The position numbers were made by a program, and so were the translations under genes. Of a stretch of DNA of 64,000 nucleotides, positions 8,759 to 17,978 are shown in pieces. Origin of the DNA: JAJDXO01 sp965213765 (GTDB lineage Bacteria > Pseudomonadota > Alphaproteobacteria > Rhodospirillales > UBA2165); NCBI GenBank assembly GCA_965213765.1, contig OZ243926.1, forward strand, positions 2,542,001 through 2,606,000, written 5' to 3'. Under the pieces are notes generated by a model that was given only the letters and a program-made list of their open reading frames with translations, had not been told where the DNA came from and made no database searches. How positions within the stretch are numbered: position 1 is the first letter of the stretch; each line of letters begins with the position of its first letter.

Positions 8759-8774
8759 GACGCCAATCGGCGTC
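8759..8774. promoter_or_regulatory. Small inverted repeat in TRAP leader
   Basis: GACGCC-AATC-GGCGTC, a perfect 6-base inverted repeat 57 bases before the TRAP receptor start. It may be an operator half-site pair or an RNA hairpin. An upstream hairpin GTCTC/GAGAC near 8698-8717 is also visible. Function is inferred from position only. Confidence 0.35.
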
Positions 8775-8831
8775 CCCCCGTCCAATAAACTGAAAGCCGT
8801 ACTGGCTTCATAAATTTTTGGGAGATTCACA

Positions 8832-9851
8832 ATGTCTTCAATTTACCGCACGGTCACTTCGGCCGCGCTAGCCGGTGTCGTCACCGGTGCGTTTTTCGTT
8901 TCAAGCCCTGCTCAGTCAACCGAACTGCTGATCAACAACTACCTGCCGCCGAAGCATCCATTCCAGACGGGCATTACGGTTCCGTGGATGAAGGATGTCG
9001 TGGCCGCGACAAAAGGCTCGGTTACGCCCAAACTGTCCGCCGCCGCGGTAGGACCGCCGCCGAAGAACTGGCAGACCGTGTCAAAGGGGGTTGCCGATGT
9101 CGTTATCCTGGCAAATATTTTCCAGACCAAGCGCATTGTCGGGCCCCAGATTTCGCAGCTGCCGCTTAATTCGCCGGGCGCCGTCAAAACATCGCTCGCG
9201 CTTTGGAAAACGCACGAGAAATATTTCGCCAAGGCCAACGAATATAAAGGCAACCATTTGGTCGGAAGCTTCCTCCTGGCGCCGAATGTGATTCACAGCC
9301 GAGGCAAGCCAATCGTCACCGTTGCCGACCTGAAGGGTTTCAAGCTGCGGTCGGCGCCGGGAATCACCACCAACATTCTCAAGGAACTTGGCGCGGTACC
9401 CGTTGCCTCCGGCCCGGCGAAAATCTTTAGCCTCGTCTCCAAGGGCGTTGTCGATGGCGCGGCGGTGCCGGGTCACGGCCTTCGAGCCTTCCGGATCCTT
9501 CCCTACATCAAAGCAACGACGGTCATTCCGGGCGGCCTGACCAACACGTCCTTCTCCATGCTGATCAACGGCAAGAAGTGGGATGGCCTCACGAAGCCGC
9601 AGCAAGACCAAATCATGAGCGTCTCGGGGCTCAAACTTTCCGAGCGCACCCTGGCCGGTCAAAAGGCTGCTGATTCCGGCATCGAAGCGGTCAAGAAGCA
9701 GGGCGGCCAAGTTATCCAAGCCGGTCCGGAACTGATGGCGGCAATCAGGAAGCTGGGACAAAAAGCCGAAGCGGACTGGTTGAAGGCCGCCGGAGCCAAG
9801 GGGATCGACGCCAAGGCTTCTATGGCATTTTTCAAGGAACAGCTGAAGTAG
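8832..9851 (+). CDS. TRAP transporter DctP-family solute-binding protein
   Basis: 339-residue periplasmic receptor of a tripartite ATP-independent transporter that captures a carboxylate-type ligand for the DctQM membrane subunits. It has a signal peptide (about residues 1-28), the family's conserved DLKGFKLRSAPG segment (the arginine normally grips the ligand carboxylate), and a C-terminal helical part. A GGGAG ribosome site precedes the ATG. The dctQ and dctM genes follow directly, so this is a complete TRAP operon. Ligand identity is not deducible; the adjacent lyase and aldolase suggest an organic acid. Confidence 0.92.
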   Translation: MSSIYRTVTSAALAGVVTGAFFVSSPAQSTELLINNYLPPKHPFQTGITVPWMKDVVAATKGSVTPKLSAAAVGPPPKNWQTVSKGVADVVILANIFQTKRIVGPQISQLPLNSPGAVKTSLALWKTHEKYFAKANEYKGNHLVGSFLLAPNVIHSRGKPIVTVADLKGFKLRSAPGITTNILKELGAVPVASGPAKIFSLVSKGVVDGAAVPGHGLRAFRILPYIKATTVIPGGLTNTSFSMLINGKKWDGLTKPQQDQIMSVSGLKLSERTLAGQKAADSGIEAVKKQGGQVIQAGPELMAAIRKLGQKAEADWLKAAGAKGIDAKASMAFFKEQLK

Positions 9852-9872
9852 TTCGCCTGCTCCTGAACTACT

Positions 9873-10505
9873 ATGGCCGAAGGTGACAAAACGGGCGTCG
9901 TCGACCTTGGCGGCGACGGCGCCCAATCCACAAATCCGCTTGATCGGGCGCTCGCCGACGACTATTCGGTGCCGGCGGACGCCGCAGGAGCTTTGGCGGC
10001 GCCCGTCAGGCTTCTGACGGTGCTTGCCGCCTTCTTTATGTTTTTTGTGGCCGGCCTGACGATCGTCGATGTCACCGGGCGGTATGTGTTCAACTCACCG
10101 GTTCACGGCGGGGTGGAATTGATCGAGTTCGCCCTCGGTCTGCTCATATTTTCCGCCCTGCCCCTCGTCACCGTCAAACGCGCGCACATCGTCGTCGAGC
10201 TTTTTGACGGATTTATGAGCAAACAATTCAAGCTGTTTCGGGAAATCATCGTCCTGTTCATCAGCGCCGGGATGATCGCGTTCATCACCGAGCGGATGTG
10301 GAGAACCGGCCTTGAGATGCAGGAATTTGACGATATTTCCCTGACCCTTGAACTGCCGACCGCGCCGGTTCTGTTCGCACTTACCTTCCTGAGTGCCGTG
10401 AGTGTCATCGTCCAACTCTATATTCTCTGGAAATATGTGACCGTCGATTTCCGCGCGGGAGTCGCACCGGGATTCGATTACGACAAAGACGAGGGCGACT
10501 CCTAG
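9873..10505 (+). CDS. TRAP transporter small permease subunit (DctQ)
   Basis: 210-residue membrane protein with four hydrophobic segments preceded by an unusually long acidic N-terminal tail of about 45 residues (MAEGDKTGVVDLGGDG...). It carries the DctQ signature VDVTGRYVFNSPVHGGVELIEF. It sits between the receptor and the large permease, and its TAG stop abuts the ATG of dctM with no spacer. DctQ pairs with DctM in the inner membrane to complete the Na+-driven importer. Confidence 0.92.
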   Translation: MAEGDKTGVVDLGGDGAQSTNPLDRALADDYSVPADAAGALAAPVRLLTVLAAFFMFFVAGLTIVDVTGRYVFNSPVHGGVELIEFALGLLIFSALPLVTVKRAHIVVELFDGFMSKQFKLFREIIVLFISAGMIAFITERMWRTGLEMQEFDDISLTLELPTAPVLFALTFLSAVSVIVQLYILWKYVTVDFRAGVAPGFDYDKDEGDS

Positions 10506-11804
10506 ATGGTCATCTCGCTAATCGGGTTTGCCATCCTGCTGGGGATCGCCTTCTTCGGTCTGCCGCTCGGATTTTCCATGATGCTGGTGGGCTTTGTCGG
10601 CTTTGCCTTCATTCGCGGCATGGGGCCGGCATTGGAAACGGTCAGCCAGCAAATTCTGGGATTGGCACTGAACGCCAATTTTGTCGTCCTGCCCCTGTTT
10701 GTCCTGATGGGCGTATTCGTCTTCCGGGCCGCCCTGGCGGAGGATATCTACGAGGCCGCCAATGCCTGGCTCGGCAACAAGCGCGGCGGCCTCGCAATGG
10801 CCACGGTCGCCGCCTGCGGCGGCTTTGCGGCCATTTCGGGATCATCGGTTGCAACCGCCGCGACCATGGCCAGGGTTTCAATCCCACCCATGCGGCGGTT
10901 CAAATATAACAACGGTTTCGCCGCCGGCACCGTTGCGGCCGGCGGCACCATGGGAATCCTGATACCCCCGTCCGCCGCCCTCATCGTCTACGGCATTTTG
11001 ACCGAGACCAGCATCGGGGATCTGTTCATCGCCGGTATCATTCCGGGCCTCGTCACCGTAGCGCTCTACCTCGCGGTCATTTGGGGCGTCGCCTTCCTTA
11101 TGCCGAATTTAGCGCCGCGTGCCGACAAGGCGACCTGGGCGCACCGCTGGCACACACTTTCCAAGGTTTGGGCGGTTCTCGTCCTCTTCCTCGTAATCAT
11201 CGGCGGCATCACCTTCGGGGTATTCACACCAACCGAGGGCGGCGGCATCGGCGCCGCCGGCGCGCTGTTGTTCGCCATCGCCCGCAAGCGGATGAACCTC
11301 CGGATATTTTTCTATGCGCTTGTGGAAGCGGCCGAAACCTCGGCCATGGTATTCACCATCGCCTTCGGCGCGCTCATTCTGAACAACTTCGTGAATGTCG
11401 CCGGCATGCCGGACGCCATTGTCGATTTCATCAAGACCCTGCAGATTGAGCCGATCACCGTCATCCTCGTGGTGCTGCTGATCTACATTCTGTTGGGTAC
11501 GATCATCGAGGGGCTGGCGATGATTTTCCTCACCGTGCCCATATTTGTACCGCTGGTTGATGCCCTGGGCTTTGATTTGATCTGGTTCGGCATCGTCATG
11601 GTCATGGTCGTCGAAATCAGCCTGATCACGCCGCCTATCGGCCTCAATGTCTTTGTCATCAAGACAATAATGCCGGACGTCCCGCTCTCCAGCATGTTCA
11701 AAGGGATTGCACCGTTTTTCACCGCCGACATCATCCGTTTAATGTTGGTGGTGTTCATTTCGGACCTTGCACTTTGGCTGCCGAGGTATGTCGCGCAGTT
11801 CTGA
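10506..11804 (+). CDS. TRAP transporter large permease subunit (DctM)
   Basis: 432-residue polytopic membrane protein, the transport channel of the TRAP system. Family motifs include AACGGFAAISGSSVATAATM and GGTMGILIPPSAALIVYG, and hydrophobic segments run throughout. The start codon follows the dctQ stop immediately, so translation is probably coupled. The gene ends 16 bases before the convergent HpcH/HpaI aldolase gene. Confidence 0.95.
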   Translation: MVISLIGFAILLGIAFFGLPLGFSMMLVGFVGFAFIRGMGPALETVSQQILGLALNANFVVLPLFVLMGVFVFRAALAEDIYEAANAWLGNKRGGLAMATVAACGGFAAISGSSVATAATMARVSIPPMRRFKYNNGFAAGTVAAGGTMGILIPPSAALIVYGILTETSIGDLFIAGIIPGLVTVALYLAVIWGVAFLMPNLAPRADKATWAHRWHTLSKVWAVLVLFLVIIGGITFGVFTPTEGGGIGAAGALLFAIARKRMNLRIFFYALVEAAETSAMVFTIAFGALILNNFVNVAGMPDAIVDFIKTLQIEPITVILVVLLIYILLGTIIEGLAMIFLTVPIFVPLVDALGFDLIWFGIVMVMVVEISLITPPIGLNVFVIKTIMPDVPLSSMFKGIAPFFTADIIRLMLVVFISDLALWLPRYVAQF

Positions 11805-11820
11805 CCGGGCGCAGCGCCGA

Positions 11821-12606
11821 CTATTCCGAGAGCTGACGAAGTGCCGCCGTCCGAGTTGCGGCGCCGAATGCCAAAAATCCCGTGTCCGCGCCGCCCAGAA
11901 TGAACCGAACGCCCATATCGACATAGCGTTTGGCGTGTTCGTCGTTGTTGACTCCGCCCATGCCGGCAAATTTGTCGTGCTTTTTGCAGGCCGCGGTCAG
12001 CGCCTCGAATGCTTCGATGACGCGCGGATTATCGGTTTGGCCGGGGATCTCCATGCTGGTGGTCAAGTCGTTGCCGCCGATCATCACCACGTCAAGTCCT
12101 TCGACCGCCGCAATCTCATCCACCGCCTCAATGGCTTCCCGCGTCTCCACCATGGCGACGCTCAGCGTGGTTTGGTTGTAGAAATCCGCTGTTTCTTGCG
12201 GCGGCAGCACATTGTAGGCCAGTTGCATTGCAGGACCTCCGATATTCCGGCGTCCCAGCGGCCTGAATTTAGTCACTTCGACCAGGTTTTGGGCTTCACC
12301 GGCATTGCGGACGTCCGGCATAACGACACCCATGGCACCCCCCTCCAGCACCCGAGACGCCATCCAGTTTTGCCGGGGCGGCACCCTGACCAACGGAGCG
12401 ATGCCCGCACCCAAGGCGGCGGCGGAGAGATGGGAGGCGGACTCGATGCCCAGATTGCCATGCTCCAGGTCGATAAACAGCCAATCGAATCCGGCGGCCG
12501 CCATCGCCCGCGCCACTGCCGGGTGGCTGGATATCCGTATACCTACGCCGAGAGACAATTGGCCGGCCGCCAACCGATCCTTGGCGACATTGGTCAATCG
12601 GGCCAT
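11821..12606 (-). CDS. HpcH/HpaI family aldolase
   Basis: 261-residue class II (metal-dependent) pyruvate aldolase of the HpcH/HpaI family, which cleave 4-hydroxy-2-oxoacids to pyruvate plus an aldehyde, often at the end of aromatic catabolism. Recognisable parts are FIDLEHG (catalytic His), LVRVP (Arg), the metal-site Glu in VETREAIEAV, and GGNDLTTS (metal Asp). ATG 12606 is chosen for its GGAGGAGG ribosome site seven bases upstream; longer starts precede that site. A GST gene lies 26 bases upstream on the same strand. Substrate unknown. Confidence 0.9.
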   Translation of the reverse strand: MARLTNVAKDRLAAGQLSLGVGIRISSHPAVARAMAAAGFDWLFIDLEHGNLGIESASHLSAAALGAGIAPLVRVPPRQNWMASRVLEGGAMGVVMPDVRNAGEAQNLVEVTKFRPLGRRNIGGPAMQLAYNVLPPQETADFYNQTTLSVAMVETREAIEAVDEIAAVEGLDVVMIGGNDLTTSMEIPGQTDNPRVIEAFEALTAACKKHDKFAGMGGVNNDEHAKRYVDMGVRFILGGADTGFLAFGAATRTAALRQLSE

Positions 12607-12632
12607 CGAAATTCCTCCTCCGGCAGCCGGCA

Positions 12633-13247
12633 TTAAGCATCCAGGACATAGGTTGCGAAGGGTTTCCGGCCCTTGAGCCGCTCATAATACGCCTCGACGA
12701 CCGGCGCCGCCGGCAATTCGATCGGAAGGTTGAGAATTCGGTGGACAGCGGCACCCACGGAGATATCACCCATGGTGAACCGGTTCCCGGCGACAAACCG
12801 GCTATTCGCAAGCTGCTGATCGAGGTATTCGACATCCTTGGCGAGACCGGCCACGCCCTTGGCAACCTCGGCATCGTCGCGCTGGTCCTCGGGGACCCGA
12901 AACAGATTCCAAAACACCGCGACCAAGTTTCGCCAGTTGTCCGCCGCCTGCCAATCCATCCAGTAATCCGCCACACCAGCCGTGCCGGTATCTTCGGGGA
13001 ACAGGGTGCCAAACGCGTAGTTCCGGCTCACGTGCCGGACGATGGCGTTGGACTGACGGAGGATCACGCCGTCATCACGGAGCGCCGGGACCCGCAATTG
13101 AGGATTGATTGCCGCGTAATCAGGAATGGTAATTTGACCGGGCCGGTCATCCTTCCCCGCCCAGTCGAAATCGAGGCCGGCCTCGCCCAGCGCCCACGCG
13201 GCCTTCTGGACGTTTATGGACGTTTTTCGTCCGTAGAGCGTTAGCAA
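12633..13247 (-). CDS. Glutathione S-transferase family protein
   Basis: 204-residue GST-like protein: N-terminal thioredoxin-like domain beginning LTLYGRKTSINVQK, with RVPALRDDGVILRQSNAI supplying the glutathione-binding cis-Pro and Ser, and a C-terminal all-helical domain. I prefer the TTG at 13247, which has a GAGGGGGG ribosome site eight bases upstream and matches the usual length to the first beta strand. ATG 13265 would add six residues and would place the purine-rich run inside the coding region. It is co-directional with the HpaI-like aldolase. Confidence 0.87.
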   Translation of the reverse strand: MLTLYGRKTSINVQKAAWALGEAGLDFDWAGKDDRPGQITIPDYAAINPQLRVPALRDDGVILRQSNAIVRHVSRNYAFGTLFPEDTGTAGVADYWMDWQAADNWRNLVAVFWNLFRVPEDQRDDAEVAKGVAGLAKDVEYLDQQLANSRFVAGNRFTMGDISVGAAVHRILNLPIELPAAPVVEAYYERLKGRKPFATYVLDA

Positions 13248-13415
13248 GTGATTCCCCCCTCGCATCCAAGCCACCGGCCATCGAGTATGTCACTTTTGAT
13301 TGAAGTTCGCGATAATCAGGGTTGTACGGTTCCAATCGACGGACATTGAGCGCCGCCGCGTTCTGACCGGAATAACTGCTCATCCAGGTCGCGAAATCGA
13401 GCGTATATTAGTGTT

Positions 13416-14261
13416 ATGACATCGAAGCCCATCATCGCGGTTTTTTTGATCCTTGTCCTCGCCGGTTGCTCCAGCATGCGGCTGGCGTATTTTGGCCTCG
13501 ACGTGGCCGCACGGAACCAGGTGGCGTTCTATTTGGACCTGGAAGACGACGACGAGCGCCTGTTCGCCGAGGCGGCGATGGATCGCGTTCTCGACTGGCA
13601 CCAGTTGGAAATGCTTCCCCGCTACGCCGCGTTTCTCCGTGAGCAGGCCGGTGTCCTGGAAGCTGGAGATGTAAGCCGTGACCAGGTAATGGCCGCCATG
13701 CGGCAAACCCGCGCGCTCTATGAGAAGACCTTAAGGGGTGTAACCGCCGAGGGCGCCTTGGTGCTGAAGCGCCATGCAATCGAACCCCGCCGAGGATACC
13801 TGAAAGCTCGTTTCGACGAAAAGAACACGGAGCGCGAAGAGAGATTGGCCGAACCGATAGCGGCGCGGATCGAAAGACGTACCGAACGGCAGATCAGGAA
13901 TATCGAACGGTTTCTCGGCGAGCTTTCCGGCGAGCAGCGGGATCGTGTCCGCACCTATGCTTCGGGGGCAGCCCAAGGCTCGTCTGTTTGGCTGAGCGCC
14001 CGAAAATCGCGGCAAAAGGCTTTTTTGGCCTACTTGGCTACCGATCCGGAGATCGACGACATGAAGCGGTATTTGGACAAGGTTCTGTTGGCCCCGGACG
14101 AAAATTCGGCGCCCGGCTATCGCAAATTTGTCTCCCGGCGAACCGAACGATTTGGTCAGTTAATATTCGATATCATTTCGTCACTCACCGAAGATCAACG
14201 CAAAACCGCCGTCAACCGTCTCCGGGGTTATGCCGACGAGTTACTGGCGATCTCCAGTTAA
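13416..14261 (+). CDS. DUF6279-type lipoprotein
   Basis: 281-residue predicted lipoprotein. The N-terminus is a type II signal peptide with lipobox LAGC (Cys18), so the mature protein would be lipid-anchored in the cell envelope. The rest is soluble, highly charged and mostly helical, with an arginine-rich central stretch (RIERRTERQIRNIERF). The pattern SSMRLAYFGLD after the lipobox and an aspartate-rich YLDLEDDDE segment resemble the DUF6279 lipoproteins, whose function is not known. The 3' end overlaps the convergent AbrB gene by four bases. Confidence 0.75.
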   Translation: MTSKPIIAVFLILVLAGCSSMRLAYFGLDVAARNQVAFYLDLEDDDERLFAEAAMDRVLDWHQLEMLPRYAAFLREQAGVLEAGDVSRDQVMAAMRQTRALYEKTLRGVTAEGALVLKRHAIEPRRGYLKARFDEKNTEREERLAEPIAARIERRTERQIRNIERFLGELSGEQRDRVRTYASGAAQGSSVWLSARKSRQKAFLAYLATDPEIDDMKRYLDKVLLAPDENSAPGYRKFVSRRTERFGQLIFDIISSLTEDQRKTAVNRLRGYADELLAISS

Positions 14262-15403
14262 TTTTCCTCCGGATTCAAACGTTTCTTGAACTGTGCCATG
14301 ATGATGGGCGCACCAACAACAATGAACAGAAATCTGACCAACTGGTGAGTGATGACGAACGTCACCTCGATCCCAAGAGCGAAGCCGATCAACGCCATTT
14401 CGATAAAACCTCCCGGCGCGTAGCCAAGGATCAATGCCCGCAGGTCCAGCCCGGAAATGGGAACGACGGCCAAGGCCATCAACAGCGACAACACCACCAC
14501 CGACGCCCCGGCAATGCTGCCATGGACGAGGTATACGCCAACCTCTTGTACCTTCACCCCGTTGTACATGGCGCCGACGCTGGCCCCGATTATCAACTGC
14601 GCCACTGCCATCGGCTCATCGGGCATCGGCGAAGACACCACCCCGGCGAGCGTCAGCGCCCCGATGGCAAGGAGCGGCCCCATAAGTGTAGGCGATGGGA
14701 GATGCAGTCTCCCCGCCAACGGGATCGAGGCGATGGAAGCAATTAACCAGATGACTGCGTCCAGCGGAGCCACATCGTCAAAATGGGCGTCGGTCCCCGC
14801 GGAACCGGTCGGCTCATACCCGGCAAACAGCCTAAATGAAACAGGAATGAGGATGACGGTGCCCGCAAGCCGGGAAATCTGCATCAGCGATATAATTCGC
14901 TCATCGCCGCCGAAGCTCCCGCCGATGACAGTCATCGGCAATACGCCACCGGGCATGGCGGAAAAATAGGCCGTCACCGGCCCATAGCCGGCCACCCTGT
15001 AGTAGTAGAGGAACATCGCCGCGCCGGTGATGATGACAAAGATCACCACCCCGGCGCTGCTGATCATCCAGGTTTGCATCTGCTGGGCGATATCCGGAGG
15101 AACGCCGGCCCCAAACATGATCCCCATGACGATCAACATGGACGAGCGCAGCCAGGTCGGAATCCACACCCTGACCCCGGACATGGCCGCGACCGCCGTC
15201 ACGACCATCGGACCCAGCATCCAAGGAAGCGGCAGGGTTAGATAGACCGCGCCGGCTGCCCCGACCGCCCCCAATAGCATGGCGACGGCCAACGGCCGCC
15301 ACATTTCGCGCAGTTCATTCAGGGCGTTGGAAACGGAAATTGGCAATGGTCGGGTTCGGTTCTCTGGATTGGGGATCAACTCCCTAGCCCGCATGGTCGG
15401 CAA
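14258..15403 (-). CDS. AbrB-family membrane protein
   Basis: 381-residue polytopic inner-membrane protein of the AbrB family (Pfam PF05145, sometimes misnamed ammonia monooxygenase). It shows two repeated halves of hydrophobic segments, each with the characteristic LPWMLGPM / LPSPTLMGPLL motif, and SAMPGGVLPMTVIGG in the middle. Members are putative transporters or regulators of transport; no substrate is established here. It is convergent with the lipoprotein gene, and the acyl-CoA synthetase is divergent from it. Confidence 0.85.
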   Translation of the reverse strand: MPTMRARELIPNPENRTRPLPISVSNALNELREMWRPLAVAMLLGAVGAAGAVYLTLPLPWMLGPMVVTAVAAMSGVRVWIPTWLRSSMLIVMGIMFGAGVPPDIAQQMQTWMISSAGVVIFVIITGAAMFLYYYRVAGYGPVTAYFSAMPGGVLPMTVIGGSFGGDERIISLMQISRLAGTVILIPVSFRLFAGYEPTGSAGTDAHFDDVAPLDAVIWLIASIASIPLAGRLHLPSPTLMGPLLAIGALTLAGVVSSPMPDEPMAVAQLIIGASVGAMYNGVKVQEVGVYLVHGSIAGASVVVLSLLMALAVVPISGLDLRALILGYAPGGFIEMALIGFALGIEVTFVITHQLVRFLFIVVGAPIIMAQFKKRLNPEEN

Positions 15404-15528
15404 GGTCCACCCCCGCCTGAATTTCCCCGTCTGGCATAGAGGACTTGATTTGGATTAAGATCGAACCAATCCCGCTCCGCTAAAATGTGGATAGTGACAG
15501 ACATTTACGGCCGTCAGGGAGGCCACCG

Positions 15529-17160
15529 ATGACCAATCCGTACGATCAACTCGACCAGGCCGAGGCGAATTTTGTCCCGATTTCTCCGCTGAGTTTTTTG
15601 CGGCGCGCGGCGCGCGTGTTTCCGAATCACCCTGCCGTCGTCCACGGCGAACGGAAGTACAGCTACGCGGAGACGTTCGCCCGCTGCCGGCGGTTGGCCA
15701 GCGCACTTGACCGGGCAGGTATCGGCAAAGGCGATACCGTGGCGGCGATGTGCACCAACACCCCTGAAATTTATGAGGCCCACTACGGAGTCCCCGCAAC
15801 CGGCGCCGTACTCAATGCCATCAACACCCGGCTGGAGGCCGACACCATCGCGTACATTCTGGATCATGGCGAGGCCAAGGTGCTGATCACCGACCGCGAG
15901 TATTCCGCGGTGATCAAGGAAGCGCTCGGCAAAGCCAAGGTCCAGCCACGGGTCATCGATGTCAACGACGTCCTGGCGCCGGAGGGCGAAATGCTCGGTA
16001 ACGAGGACTATGAAAGCTTCATTGGCGGCGGCGACGAGGGGTATGCGTGGAAACTGCCGGACAACGAGTGGGACGCCATCTCTCTCAACTACACGTCCGG
16101 CACGACAGGCAACCCCAAGGGCGTCGTCTGCCACCACCGCGGCGCATACATGAATGCCATCGGCAATGCCATGGCCTGGAACATGACGCAGAATCCCAAC
16201 TACCTGTGGACCCTGCCCATGTTCCACTGCAATGGCTGGTGCTACCCGTGGACGTTGGCCGCATATGGCGGGACCTCGTTCTGCCTCAGAAATGTCGAAG
16301 CGAAAGCCATCTACGCCTCTATTGCCGATCAGGGCGTCGATCATCTCTGCGGCGCACCGATCGTTCTCGGCATGATCGTCAATGCCTCGGATGATGAGAA
16401 GCGGGAGTTTGACCATCTCGTCAAAGTGATGACCGCCGGGGCCGCCCCGCCCGCCGCCGTTCTTGAGAAAATGGAGGCCGGTGGATTCGAGGTTACCCAC
16501 GCCTATGGCCTTACGGAAGTATACGGACCGGCCACGGTCTGCGCCTGGCACGATGAATGGAACGAGTTGAGTGCCGAAGAGCAAGCAAACCTCCGCTCCC
16601 GCCAGGGCGTCCCTTACGTGGTGTCCGAGGAACTGACAGTGATCAATCCGGAAAACATGGAGCCTGTCCCCGCGGACGGCGAAACCATGGGCGAGGTGAT
16701 GTTCCAGGGCAACAACGTGATGAAGGGTTATTTGAAAAACGAAGAGGCCACGGATGCGGCATTCGCCGGCGGCTATTTTCACTCCGGAGACCTCGGCGTG
16801 ATGCACTCGGACGGCTACATCGAAATTCGCGACCGGTCCAAGGACATCATCATCTCGGGCGGTGAGAATATTTCATCCATCGAGGTGGAAAACATGCTCT
16901 ACAAGCACCCGGCGGTCCTTGCCGTGGCCGTTGTCGCCAAGCCTGACGAGAGGTGGGGCGAAACGCCATGCGCGTTCGTGGAACTCAAACCGGATGCCGA
17001 TGAGGTAAGCGCCCGGCAAATCATCGATTTTGCCCGGGACAATCTGGCCCATTTCAAGTGTCCCCGCTACGTGGTGTTCGGCGAATTGCCAAAGACGTCG
17101 ACCGGCAAAATCCAAAAGTTCGTGCTTCGAGGCCGAGTGGACGAAGCCACCGCGCCTTAG
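15529..17160 (+). CDS. Acyl-CoA synthetase (AMP-binding family)
   Basis: 543-residue ATP-dependent acyl-CoA ligase that activates a carboxylic acid through an acyl-adenylate to a CoA thioester. The P-loop LNYTSGTTGNPKGVVCHHRG and AYGLTEVYGP belong to the large domain; YIEIRDRSKDIIISGGENIS forms the hinge, and PKTSTGKIQKF carries the C-terminal catalytic lysine. The ATG at 15529 has a CAGGGAGG ribosome site. It most resembles medium/short-chain or methylmercaptopropionate-type ligases, but substrate cannot be assigned. Its stop overlaps the convergent Anbu gene by four bases. Confidence 0.92.
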   Translation: MTNPYDQLDQAEANFVPISPLSFLRRAARVFPNHPAVVHGERKYSYAETFARCRRLASALDRAGIGKGDTVAAMCTNTPEIYEAHYGVPATGAVLNAINTRLEADTIAYILDHGEAKVLITDREYSAVIKEALGKAKVQPRVIDVNDVLAPEGEMLGNEDYESFIGGGDEGYAWKLPDNEWDAISLNYTSGTTGNPKGVVCHHRGAYMNAIGNAMAWNMTQNPNYLWTLPMFHCNGWCYPWTLAAYGGTSFCLRNVEAKAIYASIADQGVDHLCGAPIVLGMIVNASDDEKREFDHLVKVMTAGAAPPAAVLEKMEAGGFEVTHAYGLTEVYGPATVCAWHDEWNELSAEEQANLRSRQGVPYVVSEELTVINPENMEPVPADGETMGEVMFQGNNVMKGYLKNEEATDAAFAGGYFHSGDLGVMHSDGYIEIRDRSKDIIISGGENISSIEVENMLYKHPAVLAVAVVAKPDERWGETPCAFVELKPDADEVSARQIIDFARDNLAHFKCPRYVVFGELPKTSTGKIQKFVLRGRVDEATAP

Positions 17161-17936
17161 GATTTGCCGTCGTTGATATCGTGGATGACGGCCAGGGTCT
17201 CGTCGAACCAGTCGGGATCCGGGAGTTCGGCATAAGCGCGGCGGAGCGCCAAACTCCAGCGATCGCGGATGTCGGAGAAGTACGCGTCGTCCTCGTCCAG
17301 GGTCCGGCGAAGCCGGGTGCGGAGGGCGCCATCTTCGTAAACCAGAAGATCGACAGGAAATCCGACCGATAAATTGCTTCGAAGGGTCGAGTCCATGGAC
17401 ACCAGTGCGAGCTTGGTCGCGTCTTTCAGGGATATCGCAGAGGTTACGGCGCGGTCGAGAATGGGCTTGCCGTATTTGTGCTCACCGATTTGCAGGAACG
17501 GCGTATCTTCGGAAGCCTGAATAAAATTCCCCTCGGCATATATCTCGAACAATCGCGTCTGTCCGCCTGCCATCTGGCCACCGAGGAGGAAGGACGCGTT
17601 GAACTCTTGATCATGCCGCTCGAGAGCCTTTCCGTCGGCCTCGTAAACATCGCGGATTGCCGAGCCCACCAGCCGGGCCGCCCGGAACATGCTGGTGACG
17701 CCGAATAGGCCTCCATCTCCCCGATTGTCCGGCCCGTTCCATTCTTCAATCAAATTGACCACCGCCTGGGAGATAGCAAGATTTCCGGCAGACAGCAGAC
17801 AGAAAACACGATCGCCGGGACGCTCCCAGACGGTCATTTTGCGATAGGTCGCGATGTTGTCCACGCCCGCATTTGTCCGTGAATCCGACAGCATCACCAG
17901 TCCCTTGCCGACCAGCATCCCAACGCAGTACGTCAT
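17157..17936 (-). CDS. Anbu, bacterial proteasome-like peptidase
   Basis: 259-residue member of the N-terminal nucleophile hydrolases called Anbu, a HslV/proteasome beta-subunit relative. The start MTYCVGMLV exposes Thr2 after Met removal; D18 (SDSRTNAGVD) and K33 match the proteasome Thr1/Asp17/Lys33 triad. Known Anbu complexes form open helical or ring assemblies with weak or unproven peptidase activity. It is the last gene of a four-gene run with ATP-grasp, alpha-E and transglutaminase proteins, the standard Anbu neighbourhood. It probably acts in the cytoplasm. Confidence 0.93.
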   Translation of the reverse strand: MTYCVGMLVGKGLVMLSDSRTNAGVDNIATYRKMTVWERPGDRVFCLLSAGNLAISQAVVNLIEEWNGPDNRGDGGLFGVTSMFRAARLVGSAIRDVYEADGKALERHDQEFNASFLLGGQMAGGQTRLFEIYAEGNFIQASEDTPFLQIGEHKYGKPILDRAVTSAISLKDATKLALVSMDSTLRSNLSVGFPVDLLVYEDGALRTRLRRTLDEDDAYFSDIRDRWSLALRRAYAELPDPDWFDETLAVIHDINDGKS

Positions 17937-17978
17937 CTTCGATTTCCTCGCATAACCACTCCCGGGAACGCCTCCGGC

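Noticed and set aside
15514..16806. 430-codon minus-strand frame opposite the acyl-CoA synthetase
   Set aside because: Antisense reflection of a well-conserved AMP-ligase gene; no family motif or ribosome site.
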